Below, piece after piece: positions 49,866 to 54,315 of a stretch of 54,315 bases of DNA; the stretch's first letter is position 1; each line of letters opens with the position of its first letter. The stretch comes from Micromonospora arborensis (GTDB lineage Bacteria; Actinomycetota; Actinomycetes; Mycobacteriales; Micromonosporaceae). The position numbers and the translations under genes were made by a program. Where the stretch lies: the NCBI RefSeq assembly GCF_003205615.1, contig NZ_PYBV01000031.1, positions 1 to 54,315 on the forward strand, written 5' to 3'. Below the pieces are notes generated by a model. The model was not told where the DNA came from. It did not search any database and saw only the letters and a program-made list of their open reading frames with translations.

Positions 49866-51701
49866 GTGAAAACCCCGTCCCCCGGCAGGTCGCGACGAGC
49901 GCACGCGTTCGTCACCCGACTCGTGGTCGGCCTGCTCGCCGCCACCGCCGCCGTAACCGTCGTCGCGTCTCCGGCCCAGGCGGCCGACGAGTCGATAAGC
50001 GTCAACTTCGCCACGGACAACGGCACGCCGACCTACCGCGCGTCCGGCTGGATCTACGGCATGACCGAGAACGCCAGCGGCCCGGCCGACCACTTCTACC
50101 GAGACGTCAAGTTCCAGTCCATGCGCGCCGGCGGCGCGCAACTCCCGGGCAGTGGCTGGGTCGGCGGCACCTACGACCGCCGGTGGAACTCCACCCTCGC
50201 CCAGGCACGTCGGACCACCGCGCTCGGCGGGAAGTTCATCATCCTGCCGCACGACCTGTGGGGTGCCGACGGCGCCGGAATCTCCCGCTTCCCCGGCGAC
50301 AACGGCAACTGGACCGACTACGACAACTTCCTGACCCGGCTGATCAGCGACGTCCGGGCGTCCGGGTTGTCCGTGCAGTGGGACATCTGGAACGAACCCA
50401 ACATCACCATCTTCTGGAACCGCCCGATCTCGCAGTACTTCGAACTGTGGCGCCGCACCTACCAGCGCCTCCGGGTGGAGTTCCCCAACCAGCTCATCGT
50501 CGGGCCGAGCTGTGCCTGCGTCCCGTCGACCAACCACGCCTTCTGGAACCAGTACCTGGACTTCGTCCGCTCGACCAACACGGTTCCGGACATCATCAGC
50601 TGGCACTCGCTGCCGGGCGACCCGGTCGCCAACGTCGCCGCCGCCAACGCGACCCTCGACCCGCGCGGCATCGCGCACCCGCGGCCGTACCAGATCAACG
50701 AGTACGGCGCCCCCGACGAGCAGAACCCGGCCGACGGCGCCTGGTACATCGCCCGTCTGGAGCGGGCCCGGGCCGATGGCCTGCGGGCGAACTGGGCCAG
50801 CGGCGGCAGCCTGCACAACGACCTCGGCAACCTGTTGATCCGTAACTCGGCCGGCCAGCACCAGCCCAAGGGTGAGTGGTGGAACTACCGCTACTACGCC
50901 TCGCAGACCGGTCAGATCGCGGCGGTGACCCCCAGCCAGTCGTACGACGCCTACGCCACGAAGACGACCGGCACGGCGAAGATCCTGGTCGGTGGCGGTC
51001 GTACCACCGGGAACCTGACCGTCAACCTGCAACGCCTGGACACCACTAGCGGCATCGTGCAGAACAACCAGGTGCGGGTGCTCACCCAACGCATCCCGCA
51101 CAACGGTGGCGGTGCGGTGGCGGGGCCGGTCACGGTCTCGAACAGCGTGGTCGGGGTGTCCAACAACAACGCCACCGTGACCCTTCCGTACACCAACCAG
51201 ACCGACACCTACACCGTCACGCTGCTGCCCCCGTCGGACGGCGGCTTCCAGTCGGTCGCGGTGGCCCAGCACTCCCAGCAGTGCCTGAACAACCCCGGCC
51301 TGAGCACCGCCGACGGCAACGTCCAACAGCAGAACTACTGCGACGGCGGTGACCAGCAGCTCTGGAACTTCCGCCCGGTCGCCGGCGTGGCCAACACCTA
51401 CACGGTGGTCAACCAGCAGAGCGGCAAGTGCCTCGACGTCAGCGGCGTCTCCACCGCCGACGGCGCGGCCGTGCACCAGTGGGCCTGCCTGAACGGCCTC
51501 AACCAGCAGTTCACCCTGCGCAAGGTGACCTACTCGGGCAACGACTCACACGACTACCAACTCGTCGCTCGCCACAGTGGCAAGTGCGTCGATGTCAACG
51601 CGGTCTCCACGGCGGCCGGCGCGCCGGTCCACCAGTGGACCTGCAAGGCGGTCAACCAGGGCAGCCCGTTGAATCAGACGTGGCGGCTCCTGGGACGGTA
51701 G
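49866..51701 (+). CDS. Secreted clan GH-A glycoside hydrolase (GH39-like) with CBM13
   Basis: The protein has 611 residues. A signal peptide ends near residue 40 (AQAAD). A TIM-barrel domain follows, with the likely acid/base Glu177 in WDIWNEPN and nucleophile Glu279 in QINEYGAP, the WNEP/NEY pattern of clan GH-A and closest in feel to GH39. A beta-sandwich (YATKTTGTAKILVGGGRTT) and a C-terminal ricin-type CBM13 (about residues 480-611) follow. GTG 49866 has AAGGAG six bases upstream. The shared operator suggests an arabinose-containing substrate such as arabinan, arabinogalactan or arabinobiose-decorated protein; GH39 enzymes include arabinobiosidases, but I cannot prove the family. Confidence 0.82.
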   Translation: MKTPSPGRSRRAHAFVTRLVVGLLAATAAVTVVASPAQAADESISVNFATDNGTPTYRASGWIYGMTENASGPADHFYRDVKFQSMRAGGAQLPGSGWVGGTYDRRWNSTLAQARRTTALGGKFIILPHDLWGADGAGISRFPGDNGNWTDYDNFLTRLISDVRASGLSVQWDIWNEPNITIFWNRPISQYFELWRRTYQRLRVEFPNQLIVGPSCACVPSTNHAFWNQYLDFVRSTNTVPDIISWHSLPGDPVANVAAANATLDPRGIAHPRPYQINEYGAPDEQNPADGAWYIARLERARADGLRANWASGGSLHNDLGNLLIRNSAGQHQPKGEWWNYRYYASQTGQIAAVTPSQSYDAYATKTTGTAKILVGGGRTTGNLTVNLQRLDTTSGIVQNNQVRVLTQRIPHNGGGAVAGPVTVSNSVVGVSNNNATVTLPYTNQTDTYTVTLLPPSDGGFQSVAVAQHSQQCLNNPGLSTADGNVQQQNYCDGGDQQLWNFRPVAGVANTYTVVNQQSGKCLDVSGVSTADGAAVHQWACLNGLNQQFTLRKVTYSGNDSHDYQLVARHSGKCVDVNAVSTAAGAPVHQWTCKAVNQGSPLNQTWRLLGR

Positions 51702-51713
51702 GCGTCCCGGGGA

Positions 51714-51754
51714 GGTGGTGCGCTGGCCGTCCGCCCAACGGCCAGCGCGCCACC
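51714..51754 (+). terminator. Terminator after the GH-A gene
   Basis: A 17-base stem (51714-51730 with 51738-51754, one G-T wobble) and a 7-base loop, starting 13 bases after the stop codon. No U-tract. Confidence 0.8.
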
Positions 51755-51768
51755 CGTAACCGCATTCA

Positions 51769-51817
51769 TTGACATGAATAAAACAAAGGTCCTACGATTC
51801 GCTGCGAATCGATTCGC
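51769..51817 (+). promoter_or_regulatory. Promoter and overlapping LacI operators of the second GH54 gene
   Basis: TTGACA (51769-51774), 18 bases, TACGAT (51793-51798), then GCGAATCGATTCGC (51804-51817). A second inverted repeat, GATTCGC-T-GCGAATC (51796-51810), overlaps the -10 box, so the repressor could bind in two registers. The layout copies the promoter at 49768. Confidence 0.85.
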
Positions 51818-51886
51818 CATCGCCCACCACCCGCCCGTGGCGCGTCGACGATCCCCCCGCGCTTCCACGACTCCGAGGAGCACCTC

Positions 51887-53476
51887 GTGCGAACCCCGTC
51901 CCGCAGCGGGCCAGGAACAGCCCGCGACCTCATCCCGAGACGCCAACGCGTCCGACGTCTGACCCTCCTGGCTGGTGCCCTGGCCGGGGTGCTCGTCGTC
52001 GTCGGCATCGGCGTCGGCACCAACCCCGCCAGTTCGCCCTTCGCCGCCGAGGCCGCCGCGGCGGCTGCCATCGAGCCGGGGCAGAGCACCCGGATCGTCG
52101 GCACGCCGTCCGGTCGCTGCCTCGAGGTTCCCAACTCCAGCACCACAAACGGCACCCAGACACAACTCTGGGACTGCAACGGCGCCGCCGGCCAGACCTG
52201 GACCTGGACGTCGAGCAAGCAAATCCAGGTGTACGGCAACAAGTGCCTGGACGCCTCCGGCCGGGGCACCACCAACGGCACCCAGGCGATCATCTGGGAC
52301 TGCAACGGCCAGAACAACCAGCAGTGGAACGTCAACAGCAACGGCACCATCACCGGCGTGCAGTCCGGCCTCTGCCTCGACGCCAACGGCGCCGCCACCG
52401 CGAACGGCACCAAGGTCATCCTCTGGGCCTGCAACGGTGGCGCCAACCAGCAGTGGGCCTCGCCGACCACGCCGCCAACGACCACGCCGCCTACGACCAC
52501 CCCGCCGACCGGCGCGCGTCCGTGCGACATCTACGCCTCCGGCGGCACCCCGTGCATCGCGGCCCACAGCACGACCCGGGCGCTCTCCGCGACGTACGCC
52601 GGCAACCTCTACCAGGTCCGACGCTCGTCGGACAACACGACCCGCAACATCGGGCTCACGGGTACGGGCGGCACCGCCAACGCGGCGACGCAGGATTCCT
52701 TCTGCGCCGGCACGACCTGCGTGATCACGGTCGTCTTCGACCAGTCCGGGCGCGGAAACGACCTCTGGTACCAGGGGTCGAGCGTGGTTCCGGGTTCACC
52801 GCAGAGCAAGCCGGCGATCGCGACGACGGAATCGCTGACCGTCGGTGGCGCGAAGGCGTACTCGCTCTACATCAATCCCGGCAACAGCTACTGGCGGGAC
52901 GGGCACCTCACCGGCGTGCCGACCGGTGCGGCTCCCGAGGGCATGTACATGGTGACCAGCGGGACCCACGTCAACAGCGGCTGCTGCTTCGACTACGGCA
53001 ACAGTGAGACGACCAGGAAGGCCGACGCCGCCGGGGCGATGGACGCCATCAACTTCGGCAAACAGTGCTGGTTCGGCGGCTGCTCCGGCAGCGGCCCGTG
53101 GGTGCAGGCGGACCTCGAATGGGGTCTCTTCCCGGGCGGCAGCAGCTCGTGGAACCCGAACCAGCGCGCCTTCACCAGCAAGTTCGTCACCGCGACGCTC
53201 AAGAACAACGGCACGTCCCGCTTCGCCATCAAGGGCAGCGACGCCCAGTCCGGCAGCCTGTACACGCTGTGGGACGGCTCGCTTCCGCCGGGATACAGCC
53301 CGATGAAGAAGCAGGGTGCGATCATCCTCGGCAGCGGCGGTGACTGCTGCAAGCCCGACGGCGGCGCCAACCTGAGCGCCGGCACCTTCTACGAGGGGGC
53401 GATGGTCGCCGGCTATCCGTCCGACGCGACCGAGAACGCGGTGCAGGCCAACGTGGTGACCGCCGGTTACCGCTGA
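51887..53476 (+). CDS. Secreted GH54 alpha-L-arabinofuranosidase with N-terminal CBM13
   Basis: The protein has 529 residues: a signal/anchor region to about residue 55, then a ricin-type CBM13 (about 60-200; GRCLEVPNSSTTNGTQ, NKCLDASGRG and GLCLDANGAA mark the three repeats), a TPPTTTPP linker, and the GH54 domain to the end. The catalytic domain has the vicinal Cys pair CCFDYGN, the likely nucleophile Glu in ADLEWGLF and the acid/base Asp in GSGGDCC. The CBM13 is strikingly similar to the one at the C-terminus of the other GH54 enzyme, but the domain order is reversed. GTG 51887 has GAGGAG six bases upstream. It is controlled by the island's LacI operator. Confidence 0.93.
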   Translation: MRTPSRSGPGTARDLIPRRQRVRRLTLLAGALAGVLVVVGIGVGTNPASSPFAAEAAAAAAIEPGQSTRIVGTPSGRCLEVPNSSTTNGTQTQLWDCNGAAGQTWTWTSSKQIQVYGNKCLDASGRGTTNGTQAIIWDCNGQNNQQWNVNSNGTITGVQSGLCLDANGAATANGTKVILWACNGGANQQWASPTTPPTTTPPTTTPPTGARPCDIYASGGTPCIAAHSTTRALSATYAGNLYQVRRSSDNTTRNIGLTGTGGTANAATQDSFCAGTTCVITVVFDQSGRGNDLWYQGSSVVPGSPQSKPAIATTESLTVGGAKAYSLYINPGNSYWRDGHLTGVPTGAAPEGMYMVTSGTHVNSGCCFDYGNSETTRKADAAGAMDAINFGKQCWFGGCSGSGPWVQADLEWGLFPGGSSSWNPNQRAFTSKFVTATLKNNGTSRFAIKGSDAQSGSLYTLWDGSLPPGYSPMKKQGAIILGSGGDCCKPDGGANLSAGTFYEGAMVAGYPSDATENAVQANVVTAGYR

Positions 53477-53495
53477 CCCTGGCAGCGCCCGAACG

Positions 53496-53538
53496 AAGCG
53501 TGCGCCGGTCACCATCTCCTGGTGACCGGCGCACGCTT
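53496..53538 (+). terminator. Very strong terminator after the second GH54 gene
   Basis: AAGCGTGCGCCGGTCACC (53496-53513) and its exact reverse complement (53521-53538) form a perfect 18-base stem with the 7-base loop ATCTCCT, 20 bases after the stop codon. Confidence 0.92.
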
Positions 53539-53557
53539 GCGTGGACGTCGATCGGTC

Positions 53558-53656
53558 TCAGGCGACCGTGCAGGACGCGCCGTCGAGGGTGCACGAGGAC
53601 GGTGGGGCGTTGTTGCCGGTGTGGGTGGCCCTGAACCACGAGGAGTCGGCGGTCGA
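53558..53656 (-). pseudogene. C-terminal remnant of a CBM2-containing enzyme
   Basis: 32 codons on the minus strand read FRATHTGNNAPPSSCTLDGA and SCTVA, then a stop. This matches the last two strands of a CBM2 (usual form GF-x-A-THTG-x-N-x-P-S-F-T-L-x-G-x-x-C). Upstream in the frame the sequence is not protein-like, and an operator (53671-53684) lies only 15 bases away. The gene's catalytic part and start have been deleted, leaving the promoter region fused to the tail. Confidence 0.6.
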
Positions 53657-53670
53657 CACCGGCCGACAAC

Positions 53671-53684
53671 TGTGAGCGATAACA
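53671..53684 (-). promoter_or_regulatory. LacI-like operator, second type
   Basis: On the minus strand TGTTATCGCTCACA, sharing TGTTATCG and a terminal ACA with the perfect palindrome at 39214-39227. It lies immediately upstream of the CBM2 remnant and probably belonged to that lost gene. Confidence 0.55.
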
Positions 53685-53840
53685 GGGTCGCCCTCCGGTA
53701 CGACCCGGCAGCGCGGTGGTACGGCTCGTCCGCTGGTCGCGCATCGGCTGAGCACGGTTGCTGTGAGCGGTTGGTACCGGGCGAAACGCGGCGTTCCGGG
53801 AGATCGGCGTGAACGGCTCGTTACGACTTGACGAACGGCA

Positions 53841-53854
53841 TGTTATCGCTCACT
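53841..53854 (+). promoter_or_regulatory. LacI-like operator, second type, upstream of the GH10 gene
   Basis: TGTTATCGCTCACT, differing from the site at 53671 in one base, about 215 bases before the GH10 start codon. TTGACG lies just upstream (53828-53833) and TATAGA (53860-53865) downstream, but their spacing is too wide for a standard promoter. Confidence 0.55.
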
Positions 53855-54067
53855 CTCGATATAGAGGTCTATGCATCCCCGTGGCTCACCGGGCGAGCCG
53901 CACGGGTCGTACCTCCGATCACGACGTCCTCCAGGGCAAGCGGACGTCACCTCGGGACCCGGCAGTTCCCGTGCTGAGGCCGGATGGCTGGAACGGCCGT
54001 CCCGGTCAGCGGTCCCGAGCGAAGTGGCACATCACCACCACCGATGCAACCACTGAAAAGGAACGCC

Positions 54068-54315
54068 ATGAAACCCATGAGAACGATGCTGGCGGCGGCG
54101 ACCATCGCCGCCGCCCTCGCCACTGGTATGACGGTGGCGCTGACTCCCGCAGCCGGTGCTGGCACGACCCTGAAGGCGGCCGCAGCCGAGAAGGGCCGCT
54201 ACTTCGGTGCCGCTGTCGCGACGGGCAAGCTCTCCACCAGCGCCTACACGACGATCCTGAACCGCGAGTTCAACAGTGTCGTGCCCGAGAACGAGATGAA
54301 GTGGGACGCGACCGA
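54068..54315 (+). CDS. GH10 endo-1,4-beta-xylanase, 3' end outside window
   Basis: 82 complete codons are visible before the window ends. The signal peptide is MKPMRTMLAAATIAAALATG, then MTVALTPAAGAG. The GH10 start follows: KAAAAEKGRYFGAAVATGKL, then ILNREFNSVVPENEMKWDAT. The last segment, N-S-V-V-P-E-N-E-M-K-W, is diagnostic for GH10. ATG 54068 has AAGGA five bases upstream. The enzyme cuts the xylan backbone outside the cell and complements the arabinofuranosidases and esterase of this island. It carries its own LacI-like operator (53841), different from that of the arabinose genes. Confidence 0.9.
   Translation, partial: MKPMRTMLAAATIAAALATGMTVALTPAAGAGTTLKAAAAEKGRYFGAAVATGKLSTSAYTTILNREFNSVVPENEMKWDAT

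Overview
The window is very GC-rich actinobacterial chromosomal DNA, most likely from the Micromonosporaceae (Micromonospora-like). The evidence is frequent GTG and TTG starts, 4-base translational overlaps, AGGAG-type ribosome binding sites, twin CBM2/CBM13 polysaccharide hydrolases, and sugar ABC operons that lack an ATPase gene. The genus is an inference. I see no tRNA, rRNA, CRISPR array, prophage or intact insertion sequence.

Layout. 0-4.3 kb: the end of an NTF2-like gene, a putative lipoprotein, a truncated VOC gene, and an ABC ATPase with a DUF6297-like membrane partner. 4.3-9 kb: a secreted GH44-FN3-CBM2 glucanase under a CebR-like box, and a HelR/HelD-type RNA polymerase-recycling ATPase. 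9-16 kb: a ferritin-like protein, a uridine-kinase-like P-loop protein, an MFS exporter, a divergent FAD-monooxygenase/TetR pair and an NTF2-like protein. 16-23 kb: a serine hydrolase, an ABC-transporter/two-component operon and a second two-component system. Two near-identical GGGGG-N4-CCCCC palindromes sit about 90 bases upstream of the serine hydrolase and of the ABC operon. 23-29 kb: small hypotheticals, a 5'-truncated metallo-beta-lactamase gene, DUF1348, a PPOX-like flavoprotein and a YdeI-like protein. 29-41 kb: three ECF42-type sigma factors, two with intact YciI/DGPF partners and one with only a 29-residue vestige of its partner, interspersed with VanZ-like, LRR, DinB and small membrane proteins.

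37.5-54.3 kb is the most coherent system, an arabinose-polysaccharide utilisation island. It has a CE1-type esterase-CBM2, two GH54 alpha-L-arabinofuranosidases with swapped domain order (GH54-CBM13 and CBM13-GH54), a clan GH-A glycosidase with CBM13, a GH10 xylanase running off the window, an operon for a sugar-binding lipoprotein, two permeases and a cytoplasmic GH63-like hydrolase, and a LacI regulator.

Reading the promoters by eye shows one regulon. The operator CGAATCGATTCG occurs just before the lacI start codon and directly downstream of the -10 box of three promoters. These three share a TTGAC(A/C)-N18-TA(C/T)(G/C)(A/T)T layout and drive the ABC/GH63 operon, the GH-A gene and the second GH54 gene. 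A different operator family, TGTTATCG(A/C)T(A/C)AC(A/T), marks the esterase and xylanase promoters and is also next to the surviving tail of a deleted CBM2 enzyme. The inferred pathway is extracellular release of arabino-oligosaccharides, ABC import using a shared ATPase encoded elsewhere, and cytoplasmic hydrolysis by the GH63-like enzyme, all under LacI control.
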